DNA of 41,239 nt, from assembly GCA_021817225.1 (NCBI GenBank), contig JAKAVR010000013.1, positions 1 through 41,239 on the forward strand, in the 5' to 3' direction. This DNA comes from Thermoplasmata archaeon (lineage in GTDB: Archaea > Thermoplasmatota > Thermoplasmata > Sysuiplasmatales > Sysuiplasmataceae). The position numbers were made by a program, and so were the translations under genes. How positions within the stretch are numbered: position 1 is the stretch's first letter; each line of letters begins with the position of its first letter. Under the pieces are notes generated by a model that did no database searches, was not told where the DNA came from, and worked only from the letters and a program-made list of their open reading frames with translations. Positions 8,571 through 16,600 of the stretch are shown one piece after another.

Positions 8571-9140
8571 TCAATCCGTCACACTGTCCCTGTGCAATTC
8601 GTAATAGAGCTCATCAACGTATCCGTAGGATCTGAGGTAGTGGTGGCCCGTCAGCCTTCCGGCCAGCACGAATCCGTTCTTCTCCAGCACGGAGGACGAT
8701 GCCCTGTTTGGTTCCATAACCCTGGCAATAAGCTTCCTCAGGTTCAGCGTCCGGAAGGCGTAGTCAATGCCCAACCATACAGCCTCCGTTGCGTATCCCT
8801 TTCCCCAGTACTTCCTGAACAGGAGATAACCAAGCTCCGCATTCCTGCTTATTATATCGATGTCGTGGATCCCGACACTGCCGATGAGCTCGTGTTCGCC
8901 ATCAGACCGTCCCTTTCCAGCCCCTTTGTTGAGGAGGACGGCCATTACCCTCGAGCTTTCGTCTTTCCTGAGCCCGTCGTACCAGTCGTATTCGCCCTCG
9001 AGGTAGAACAGCTTGTCGGGCCTGTTGAGAAACCGCTGGACTTCGCTGTCGGCAAAATCACGGTACATCCTTGGTATTTCTTCCCTCCGATATATCCCAA
9101 GGGAGACTCTCTTACCCTTCATTACAAGGGGCCTGTCCAT
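8571..9140 (-). CDS. GNAT-family N-acetyltransferase (RimJ/RimL-like)
   Basis: The gene encodes a GCN5-related acetyltransferase using acetyl-CoA; the acceptor is unknown. The acetyl-CoA loop motif (R/Q)xxGxG/A appears as RKYWGKGYATEAV, followed by NLRKLIARVMEPNRASSSVLEKNGF, typical of the RimJ/RimL branch. The reported ORF begins at 9206, but a TATA box (9161-9170) centred 26 bases upstream of the ATG at 9140 indicates a leaderless transcript starting MDRPLVMKG. It is a clear paralogue of the gene at 9642-10196. Confidence 0.85.
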   Translation of the reverse strand: MDRPLVMKGKRVSLGIYRREEIPRMYRDFADSEVQRFLNRPDKLFYLEGEYDWYDGLRKDESSRVMAVLLNKGAGKGRSDGEHELIGSVGIHDIDIISRNAELGYLLFRKYWGKGYATEAVWLGIDYAFRTLNLRKLIARVMEPNRASSSVLEKNGFVLAGRLTGHHYLRSYGYVDELYYELHRDSVTD

Positions 9141-9160
9141 GGATCCGGGATGGACATATT

Positions 9161-9170
9161 CATAAATAAT
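9161..9170 (-). promoter_or_regulatory. TATA box giving a leaderless GNAT transcript
   Basis: The box ATTATTTATG is centred about 26 bases upstream of the ATG at 9140, so the transcript should begin at or next to the start codon. Confidence 0.6.
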
Positions 9171-9218
9171 ATTGCATGGAACGGACGGACGGGACGGGGG
9201 TGGCACGCTGTGCAGGTG

Positions 9219-9575
9219 CTAAGGCCGGGCCTTTTTCTTCAGGACGTAGTCGAAATATGACTCCGTGGAACTCCCATATGTCCACTCTGACCTCATCGTC
9301 GTCCGCTTCTCGAATCTTCTGAGTTCGGAGAGTATTGAGCGGTTGACATCCCTGGCGCTGGTTCCTGACAGAACAGCTTCGGCTGCAATTTCATCCTTTC
9401 TCTCTGCCGAGATGGTTACCCTGCCTCCCGCGAACAGCCTTTCCACGACCGGCCTTATCTTATCCCTGTCCCTGCTCCTGATCAGGGCGCGGACGTTGAA
9501 CTTCTCAACCACAAGCCATTCCCATGGTGCAATACAATACAGGAACAAGAAGTTTGCAGCTTTCAGCCCGGACAA
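9219..9575 (-). CDS. hypothetical protein between two GNAT genes
   Basis: I do not recognise this 118-residue ORF. The likely genuine part begins near VVEKFNVRALIRSRDRD, since the residues before it look untypical. The rest is a charged, soluble, probably alpha/beta protein without cysteines, membrane segments or known motifs. It is on the same strand as, and closely spaced from, the acetyltransferase genes on both sides, and its C-terminus is basic (KKKARP). The start codon is uncertain. Confidence 0.55.
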   Translation of the reverse strand: MSGLKAANFLFLYCIAPWEWLVVEKFNVRALIRSRDRDKIRPVVERLFAGGRVTISAERKDEIAAEAVLSGTSARDVNRSILSELRRFEKRTTMRSEWTYGSSTESYFDYVLKKKARP

Positions 9576-9641
9576 GAATTCCCGAGCCAGTCGGTGGAGG
9601 CACGCGGCAACCGGCCACCTGGTCGCACCGTCCCGGAAAGC

Positions 9642-10196
9642 TCACTCCGCCCCGGGAGTGTGAAGTTCGTATATCAGCTCGTCCACGTAGCCGTGTCCCT
9701 CGATGAAGACATGCTTTGTGAGCCTCACAGCAGGCCTGAATCGATTCTTCTCAAGTACCCTTATGGACGCGGCGTCATGCTCGTAGACATGAGCACTGAT
9801 CGTTCTCAGATTGCAGGTGCCGAAAAGGTGGTTGGTGGCTAGAGCGACCGCTTCCGTGGCATAGCCCTTCCCCCAGTGATTCTTCAGGAGGACATATCCC
9901 AAGACGCATGTTCTGTCGACAAGGCTTATGCGGGTGGCCGAGACTGTTCCGGCGAGATCCGAATGGGCACCGCCCCTGAACGAATTCACTGAAATGGCAA
10001 ACATCATGGAGGAGGCTTCACTGCCAAGAGACTCGTATCTCGAATACGCCTCCTCAAGCGAGATCATCCTGTCAGGCCCCTTCAGATATCTCGTGACATC
10101 CGGATCGTTATAACACGCGTAGAGCATCGGTATATCGGCCTTTTCCACCATGCCGATCGAGACTTTGGCCCCTTCCCTGATGATGGGTCGCGACAT
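9642..10196 (-). CDS. GNAT-family N-acetyltransferase (RimJ/RimL-like), paralogue
   Basis: This is a second RimJ/RimL-type acetyltransferase. Its acetyl-CoA motif is KNHWGKGYATEAV, followed by AASIRVLEKNRF, and it ends GYVDELIYELH, matching the other copy's GYVDELYYELH. The start is placed at the ATG at 10196 (MSRPIIREG). A TATA-like CCTTATTTC sits about 30 bases upstream, suggesting a short or absent leader. The pair probably arose by duplication; the acceptor substrates are unknown. Confidence 0.83.
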   Translation of the reverse strand: MSRPIIREGAKVSIGMVEKADIPMLYACYNDPDVTRYLKGPDRMISLEEAYSRYESLGSEASSMMFAISVNSFRGGAHSDLAGTVSATRISLVDRTCVLGYVLLKNHWGKGYATEAVALATNHLFGTCNLRTISAHVYEHDAASIRVLEKNRFRPAVRLTKHVFIEGHGYVDELIYELHTPGAE

Positions 10197-10298
10197 TCGT
10201 AGCAGTGAACTGTTACGGGTAGAAATAAGGCTCGATGACGGCCGCACTTATTGCATGGCATAACCCGGCGTGCCCTCGAGAAGGAGGCACAATGGTCT

Positions 10299-10793
10299 TC
10301 AGACGCTGCCGGCACGCTCGTGCAGCGTCCTGTACCATTCTGGCATGGTGTATTCATCCGCCCTGTAACTGGACTGGTACGGCTTTATATCAATCACAGG
10401 TGTTCCGTCGAAGTAGTCCAGACCACGCACGCGCAGCATTCTTCCTTCCCTTGAAAGTAGCTGCACCAGCGAAAGGCCTATCGGGTTTGGCCTCGAGGGC
10501 GAGTCTAGCGAAAAGACGCCCAGCAGAGGGAGTTCGTCCTCGGTGAGACCGTGCCTGAGGAGTCTCCGCGGCTTGACTTTCAGCACGCCCTGCTGGTCCT
10601 GACGCAGCTGATTGAAATAACCGATGATGAAGAGGTGCGAAAAACCCTCGACGCCTTCAAGAGCATCCTCAAACTCCTCGAATATCTCGATATCGGAAAC
10701 TGTATCCTCCTTCCTGTCCCTGATTTCCTCCGTTCCCGCTTTCGTATGGACGGCACCTATAGCCCGCACCGGCAAATTCGGCTCATTAGGCAT
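10299..10793 (-). CDS. trmO: tRNA m6t6A37 methyltransferase TrmO (YaeB/UPF0066 family)
   Basis: TrmO uses SAM to methylate the t6A37 base of certain tRNAs. The family's beta-barrel fold is indicated by VRAIGAVHTKAG near the start, FSHLFIIGYF, the signature DSPSRPNPIGLSLVQL and DYFDGTPVIDIKPY. The ATG at 10793 has AGGTGAG 7 bases upstream, so I prefer it to the ORF-track start; this gives 164 residues. Its substrate modification is made by the KEOPS pathway, of which a Pcc1-like subunit lies elsewhere in this window. Some archaeal homologues are annotated only as UPF0066. Confidence 0.88.
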   Translation of the reverse strand: MPNEPNLPVRAIGAVHTKAGTEEIRDRKEDTVSDIEIFEEFEDALEGVEGFSHLFIIGYFNQLRQDQQGVLKVKPRRLLRHGLTEDELPLLGVFSLDSPSRPNPIGLSLVQLLSREGRMLRVRGLDYFDGTPVIDIKPYQSSYRADEYTMPEWYRTLHERAGSV

Positions 10794-11019
10794 GTGGACT
10801 CTCACCTGCAAAAGCAGCTAAGCACTGCCTGTGCATTTAAACAGTGTGCCTGGGCAAAGGGAGAGTCAAGTGTGGAAACCTTTGAAAGTCAAGCCCGCAC
10901 CATAGTCGGAGCCAACAATGGTGTGGCATTGCGACTACTGTCAAATCTTCCAGGTACCTTTTCGTGCTGCCAAAGAAGCAACAGGTTTCCAGGTTCCCCC
11001 GATTATTCTGGAATCTTCT

Positions 11020-11454
11020 CTATGCCGCTACGGCTTCTTCTGACGTGAACGCTTTGAGTGTCTTGGTCCTGATGTTCCCCAGCTTCCCGAGCCTCAGGAC
11101 AATCTGCAGTGCCGCTTCGTCGCCAGGAGCTTCAAGCATCATAACAGTATCATACTCACCGAACGTGTAGTAGACTTCTGCTTTTCCGCCAAGCTCTTTC
11201 GCGAGCGTTTTTGCTGATTCCACACGTCCAAGAATTGCGTTTACGCTCCTGATCCCCTCGTCCGTCCAGTTCGTCAGAATGATGTAATGAGGCAGATCTA
11301 TTCCACTCTGAAATGCGATCTGAATTGCAATATTTAGTCCGTTCATCATTATGTTGAGCGCAATGCTTACATCGAGGTCCGCTGAAAAGTCACTTCGTGT
11401 TAACCTGACCAAATCCTGCGTGTCTCGGCAAGAATGCAGAGGCAGGTGTTGCAA
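11020..11454 (-). CDS. GYD-domain protein
   Basis: The protein resembles small GYD-domain proteins (about 95 residues, ferredoxin-like fold, function unknown). Matching segments are YIILTNWTDEGIRSV, KTLAKELGGKAEVYYTFGEYDTVMMLEAP and LGNIRTKTLKAFT. The GYD tripeptide itself reads GEYD. The ORF is longer than the family because the first roughly 50 residues are not domain-like; the true start is probably at MNGLNIAIQ or later, and no clear start signal is visible. Confidence 0.75.
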   Translation of the reverse strand: MQHLPLHSCRDTQDLVRLTRSDFSADLDVSIALNIMMNGLNIAIQIAFQSGIDLPHYIILTNWTDEGIRSVNAILGRVESAKTLAKELGGKAEVYYTFGEYDTVMMLEAPGDEAALQIVLRLGKLGNIRTKTLKAFTSEEAVAA

Positions 11455-11690
11455 TATTAATCACGAACAGAAATATAATTGTGCGGATGCATGAGGCAAA
11501 TATGTATTAAACACCCGCAACTGTTTCAAATTCGCTGAAGCAGGCAATGCCGTGGGGATGCGTGCGGCTGAAAGTGGCAATTCGTTGGGGTGCCCGTTCA
11601 GGATAGATTGTGCAAACCGGCCAAGCAGCCTGTTTACTGTGCCAGTATAGTACTCCGTTCGCGTCTCGACAAAACTCAGTAATGGATTTG
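11455..11690. other. intergenic stretch without a convincing gene
   Basis: Short overlapping ORFs occur on the minus strand here, but none has recognisable motifs or start signals. The stretch separates the GYD gene from the 3' end of the IS-interrupted gene. Confidence 0.4.
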
Positions 11691-11799
11691 TCACTTTCCG
11701 TTTTCTTCAGCAAGGCAGTAGTAAGTCATGTATCCGGGCAAGGCACTGAAATCTTGTTCCTGGGGTGGACTCTTTACACTTCTTTTCTTTACCTTTCCT

Positions 11800-11807
11800 T
11801 CAGCAAC
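11800..11807. repeat. 8-bp target-site duplication, left copy (TCAGCAAC)
   Basis: TCAGCAAC occurs immediately left of the IS terminus and is repeated at 13089-13096. IS256-family insertion normally duplicates 8 or 9 bp. Confidence 0.85.
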
Positions 11808-13088
11808 GACAGTGTACATGATCTTCTGTAGATTCCCAGACTCTGTATCTTCCCTGCACTCACTCCATACCCTCCATGTTCAAGTACCTTCTTCCAGTCT
11901 GCCACTCCTCATCTATGTTCATGAGAATGGATACTGCAAGACGCAGTAACGACCTGTCATTGGGAAGTGCTCCGATCTTCCGTGTTCTCCTCTTCAGCTC
12001 AAGGTTCACCCTCTCAAGCATGTTTGACGTCCTCAGCCTCCTCCACTGGCACTTCGGAAACACCGAATAGCTGTGGAGCGAATCCTGAAAGCGGTCGAAC
12101 ATGTCAACTGCTTTTGTCATTCCCTTCCCTTCGAGCAGCGACCTCGCATCATTCAGCCTGGCAGGATCGTTGAGTGCAAGCTGTATCGCATCGACAACAT
12201 CACCCCAGCTCTTCTTCGGTATGACCTTCATCAGGTTCCTGATGAAATGGACCTGGCACATCTGCCAGGACGCTCCAAGGAAGCACCTTTCCACAGCACC
12301 CCTTATCCCCCTGTGGCCATCGGATATGACCATCTTCACTCCATGAAGGCCCCTTGCCTTCAGTTCGTCGAAGTACCCTTCCCACAGCAGTTCGGTCTCC
12401 GCATCCGCTATCTTTGCACCGAGTATCTCACGCTGACCGTCCAGTCTGACGCCGGCGACAATGAACAGCGCCTTCGAAACATACTTCGGTCCGTCCCTGA
12501 CTTTGAAGTATGTTGCATCGACAATGATATGGGTCATCTCATTGTCTATGCGCCTCTCAAGGAACTCGTCAACCTTCCCGTCGAGTTCCTTCGACATCAT
12601 GGACACCGATGAAGCGGATATGCTGCCTGCACCGAGTTTCCCGATGATGCCGGTCACATTCCTGGTCGACACACCCTGCAGATACGATTCCACGACTGCA
12701 AGCTGCAGTGACTTCTCCACCCTGGAGTACCTGTCGAACACATGTGTTTCGAACGACTGTCCTCTCATCTGGGGCTTGCTGAGGTTGAGCGGACCGTTGA
12801 CGGTGTTCAGTGTCCTGGGCTTGTAGCCGTTCCTGTACGCTTTCCTGCCGCCACACCGTTCATACAGTGACGCGTTTGCCTGCTGTTCAACTTCCATTTC
12901 CATTACACTGTTCAGGAACCACTCAACGAGGGAAACCATTCCCTCTCTGTTCTGTTCCAGAAACCCAATCATTATATCCTTCAGTTCTGTTGTTTCTATG
13001 CCTTGTGTTTTCATTGTTTTAGTCTCCTAAACTCTTACAGTGAAGACACAGGGTCTTAAAGAATTTACAGAAAGTGCTGTACACTACC
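11808..13088 (-). mobile_element. IS256-family insertion sequence, 1281 bp
   Basis: The element has one transposase gene and imperfect terminal inverted repeats: left GACAGTGTACATGATCTTCT against right (reverse complement) GGTAGTGTACAGCACTTTCT. Similarity continues inward through CTGTA-ATTC and CTGT-TCTTC. It is bounded by the 8-bp repeat TCAGCAAC. The intact transposase, aligned termini and exact duplication suggest fairly recent insertion. Confidence 0.9.
11860..13014 (-). CDS. IS256-family (Mutator-type) transposase
   Basis: This 384-residue DDE transposase looks full length and intact. The catalytic acids are visible: Asp in VDATYFKVR, Asp in VISDGHRGI, and Glu in SNMLERVNLELKRRTR. The family's C/H motif CQVHFIRNL sits between the last two. 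An N-terminal region with GRKAYRNGYKPRTL precedes the core, as in other IS256 members. The ATG at 13014 lies 74 bases inside the right terminus. Nothing suggests truncation. Confidence 0.95.
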   Translation of the reverse strand: MKTQGIETTELKDIMIGFLEQNREGMVSLVEWFLNSVMEMEVEQQANASLYERCGGRKAYRNGYKPRTLNTVNGPLNLSKPQMRGQSFETHVFDRYSRVEKSLQLAVVESYLQGVSTRNVTGIIGKLGAGSISASSVSMMSKELDGKVDEFLERRIDNEMTHIIVDATYFKVRDGPKYVSKALFIVAGVRLDGQREILGAKIADAETELLWEGYFDELKARGLHGVKMVISDGHRGIRGAVERCFLGASWQMCQVHFIRNLMKVIPKKSWGDVVDAIQLALNDPARLNDARSLLEGKGMTKAVDMFDRFQDSLHSYSVFPKCQWRRLRTSNMLERVNLELKRRTRKIGALPNDRSLLRLAVSILMNIDEEWQTGRRYLNMEGME

Positions 13089-13096
13089 TCAGCAAC
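13089..13096. repeat. 8-bp target-site duplication, right copy (TCAGCAAC)
   Basis: This is the second copy of the 8-bp repeat bounding the IS. Joining the flanks at this octamer restores the reading frame of the interrupted gene. Confidence 0.85.
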
Positions 13097-13439
13097 AAGC
13101 GATGCAGGGCAGGCATCCGCCATTGACAGCCTCCTGTATACCATTCTGATGAAGTCGAATACTTCCGTTCTGCTTACAACTCTCGACCATCTCACTTCTT
13201 TTTCTACATCAAATTTACCACTGATTAAATCCGCAAGCTCATCGAAAGTGAATGCACTTCCAGGGTTGTCTCTGAGCTTGGAAAGAACAATTTGTTCCAG
13301 TCAATCCACATCTTTTCCATTAAGCTCTGCTACCGGCAGACTCATTCGCGAAAATACAAAATGACACTAAATAGCATTTTCCGAGAGCTGACAAGTGGGA
13401 GGAGAACACACAACTTAATGTTGAGTTTATAACCCATTA

Positions 13440-13676
13440 TCAAGCCTGTCTGCGGAGCATTCTGACAAATTCCTGAATAGTAGAACATTGCATACCGCCA
13501 CAGCCGGGTTCGCTCTTCACCGCTTCTCTGAATCCGTTGTCCATGGCAACGATGCAGTCCACAATCCTTTTCTTTGCGACTGCAATCGCATACCAGTCGT
13601 TGCCTGTCTTATTGAGCATTGCCGGATTGTGCTCAAGTCCATTCATATCCTCAAATCTGACATGCTCATGCAACAT
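13440..13676 (-). CDS. small protein, possibly the C-terminal part of a PIN domain
   Basis: This 78-residue ORF starts 6 bases after the stop of the large thermopsin-type gene read in opposite order along the map; both are on the minus strand, so it lies downstream. The segment NDWYAIAVAKKRIVDCIVAMDNGFREAV resembles the end of a PIN nuclease domain (second half D-x-x-xA-A....V-T-D-x-F), but the N-terminal acidic strand is missing. It could be a fragment. Recognition is weak. Confidence 0.35.
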   Translation of the reverse strand: MLHEHVRFEDMNGLEHNPAMLNKTGNDWYAIAVAKKRIVDCIVAMDNGFREAVKSEPGCGGMQCSTIQEFVRMLRRQA

Positions 13677-13682
13677 ATCTTT

Positions 13683-16600
13683 TCACTGGGATTTCTTTCT
13701 TCTGCCCAATGCAATAATTGCGACGGCACCTACAGCAACAATCACAGCAATCACTATCCCGATGTAGATTAGTGGGTTATTGATGAGATTGGATGGAGAT
13801 GATTGGGGAGAGCGTGTCATGGATATCGCCAGATGCGTTGACTGCCCGCCGGATACAGTGATATTGTCGTAGTAGCTGCTGTAACCCGAATGTGTTGCTG
13901 TGACTTCATATGCGCCTGGGCTGAGCGTTACATTAAATTGGCCGTTAACGACTGCAACGACTGTCCCGTCTACGGAAACAACGGCAGTCGAGGGGCTGAT
14001 GCTGCCCGTGAGGTATCCCCTGATTATCGAGAAAGAAACGACCTTCGAGACGCCTGCGGCATTGACGGCTACAGTCAAAGATGACTGTGAAACACTGTAT
14101 CCCGATACGTTGCCAATCTCAAAGGTGTAAGTGCCATTCTGTAGGGCGAAGACAGCCGACGCAGTCGAATAAGATGAAGTCTTGCCATTCAGCGTCACCG
14201 ACCATGATGTGCCTGACGGCAGGCCGGACTCGGTCAGTGTAACATGGTATGTCACTTCGGTGAAGGTGACTGATTGCGACAGCGATGACCCGTTGACTGT
14301 AAATGAGCCTCCGCCAGAAGACCATGACTTGTTGATGGTGGCGACGCTGTATGAATATGTCCCGTTTACTTCATTGAATGTTATTGTTGTTGCAGTGCTG
14401 TTGAACGACTGGCCGTTGGTCAGGTTGACCCACCATTCGGTGCCTGACGGCAGGCCGGACTCGGTGAATACCACGCTGTACAGTTTACCGAAGTATGCTG
14501 TCTCTGTTATCGGGGAATCCATTGTTATCGCATGCGAGGAACTCTTGCCTGTGTAGTTGCCTGAACCGCTGCCGGTCCACGACAAGAAGGCGTATCCCGA
14601 ATCCGGCGTTGCCGAAATTGTGACTGTAGAACTTGCATTGTACCAGCCGGACAGTGGAGTCGTCGTTCCGCCGGTGGATGGACTCGAGTAAGTGCTCAGA
14701 TAATACTGTGTGGTGTAGGAAACAGGAACCGCTGCGTTATTTCCGTTGACTGTGACAGAGCCCGAGCTTACAGTCACGTACCTGACACCGCTTCCGCCAG
14801 AAATAGGTGTGGAAACGGTGTAGCCATATGTGCCGTTCGGTTCGTTAAATGTTATGGTGGACGATGTAGAAGTTTCCATCGCTCCATTCAGCGTCACCGA
14901 CCATGATGTGCCTGACGGCAGTCCCGTTTCTGAGAACATTACAGAGTATATCTGTGCTACGCTGAGCAGAGCAACGTTGTTTGAGAAAGCGTTAGCGACA
15001 TACAATACTCCGGTATCTGGGTTGTACGCGACGCCGACTGGATAGTATCCAACAGTTATACTGCGGATCACAGTGTTTGTTGAGCCATCGATGACTGTGA
15101 CATTGTTGGAAAACAGATTGGAGAGGTATATTTGGCCGTTAGATGGGTTAAATGCCATCATGCCTGGTACGAAACCCACTGTTATGGTTTTCACTATGGA
15201 AGTTCCGCTTATGACCGAAACGCTCCCTGGCACAGAGTATAGGCTCATACCAACAGCATTCAAGTTATAATTGAAACCGTTTGCATATATTTCGTTATTA
15301 AATGCATCGTACGATATCCAGATAGGTCCGTAGTTCACAGCAATGACAGCAACTGTGCTGCTGGTCTGCGGGTTCATAACAGTAATGTTGCCTCCAGGTG
15401 CGTTGTTATTCGCATTTATCAGATAGAGGTAGTTGTTGTTCGCATCATACGCAATACCGCTTGGATTAAAGGTGAGTATGATTGATTGCGTTATCTGGTC
15501 AGTGGCTGGGTTGATCACAGTGATGTTGTTACTGCCTGCTGCATACAGGTAAGAATTGGATGTATCATATGTCATCGCGCTGAAATAGTAACCGGGCAGG
15601 ATCGTAGTGACCGCCCCGGAAGTAGGGTTTATGACTTGAATGCCAAGGCTAAGGAGCACATATATGTAACTGTTTGAGGGGTCGTAAACCATCTCACTTG
15701 GATATTTTCCCGTGCCTGTACTAATGACCTGAACGACGCTGTTTCCGTTGAACACGTCGATGCTGTTTGCATTGTTGTTGCTCACGTAGACATAGCCGTT
15801 TGAAGGATCGTAAAGAACAAACAGTGGAAACGAACCGGAACCTGTTGAAATCATGGAAGCAGGCCACTTTACGAATGTTATGCCCTGCACTGTGTTCTGG
15901 CTGATGTTTCCGAAATTCTCAATCATTGTCGGTGAATACCCGCTCACTACATCGACCATGTAGCTGTAATAACTCATCGGAACAATGAAAGTCATCTGGG
16001 CTGAAGTGGAAGACAGTCTGACGGATGTTCCTGTTTCGTTGCTCATCGTGATTGACCATGACTGTCCGGCAGGAAGACCGCTTTCCGTAAAAGTGACCGT
16101 ATACCCTGCATTCAGATTCAGCACCTGGCCTGGAGAAAGAGTGACTGCGTTATCCAGCCAGTAGAGAGTGCCGCCCGAATAGAGCTGGAGGCTATAAGTA
16201 CCCGGCGCAAGCGTCAGGTTGATGTCACCGCCGATAAAAGGATATGCGGTGCCGTTGACATACAGCGTTCCCGAAATGCTGCCTTGAAACGTAAAGGATG
16301 ATCTCACGTTCAGGAAACCGACATTAGCCTGATTGTATATCTGGCCCAGAGTGTAGGTACCGGCTGTCGCGTAGGTGAACAGCACGCCATCGGCGGGGTC
16401 ATAATATTCACTGGAAATGACATTGCCAATCGTCTCGGCAGTATCGCTGCCGAAATTGTATGCGCTTGGTGTGAGCTGATAGTTATTGCCATTCCAAAAC
16501 TCAAGCTGAAGCTGAACCTGGGAGGTTGTATAATTAGTACTCATGCCGCCGCCTGGTCCTCCCATTATCAGTTCAGCGTCAAAATAATTACCCGAAGGAG

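Larger units (their letters stand above)
11691..13345 (-). pseudogene. small unknown protein gene, interrupted by an IS256-family element and a nonsense codon
   Basis: Removing the IS and one copy of the 8-bp duplication restores a continuous minus-strand frame. It runs from ATG 13345 through LEQIVLSKLRDNPGS, FTFDELADLIS and RMVYRRLSMADACPASLVAE, and continues across the junction as GKVKKRSVKSPP to a TGA at 11691-11693, about 120 codons in all. The middle part looks helical and could be a winged-helix domain, though I do not recognise the family. A second lesion is a TGA at codon 15 (13301-13303). A TATA-like TGCTATTTAG about 24 bases upstream suggests a leaderless start at 13345. Confidence 0.8.

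Noticed and set aside
13097-13364. Plus-strand ORF 13074-13364
   Set aside because: It is a shadow of the IS-interrupted minus-strand gene, whose frame continues across the IS junction.
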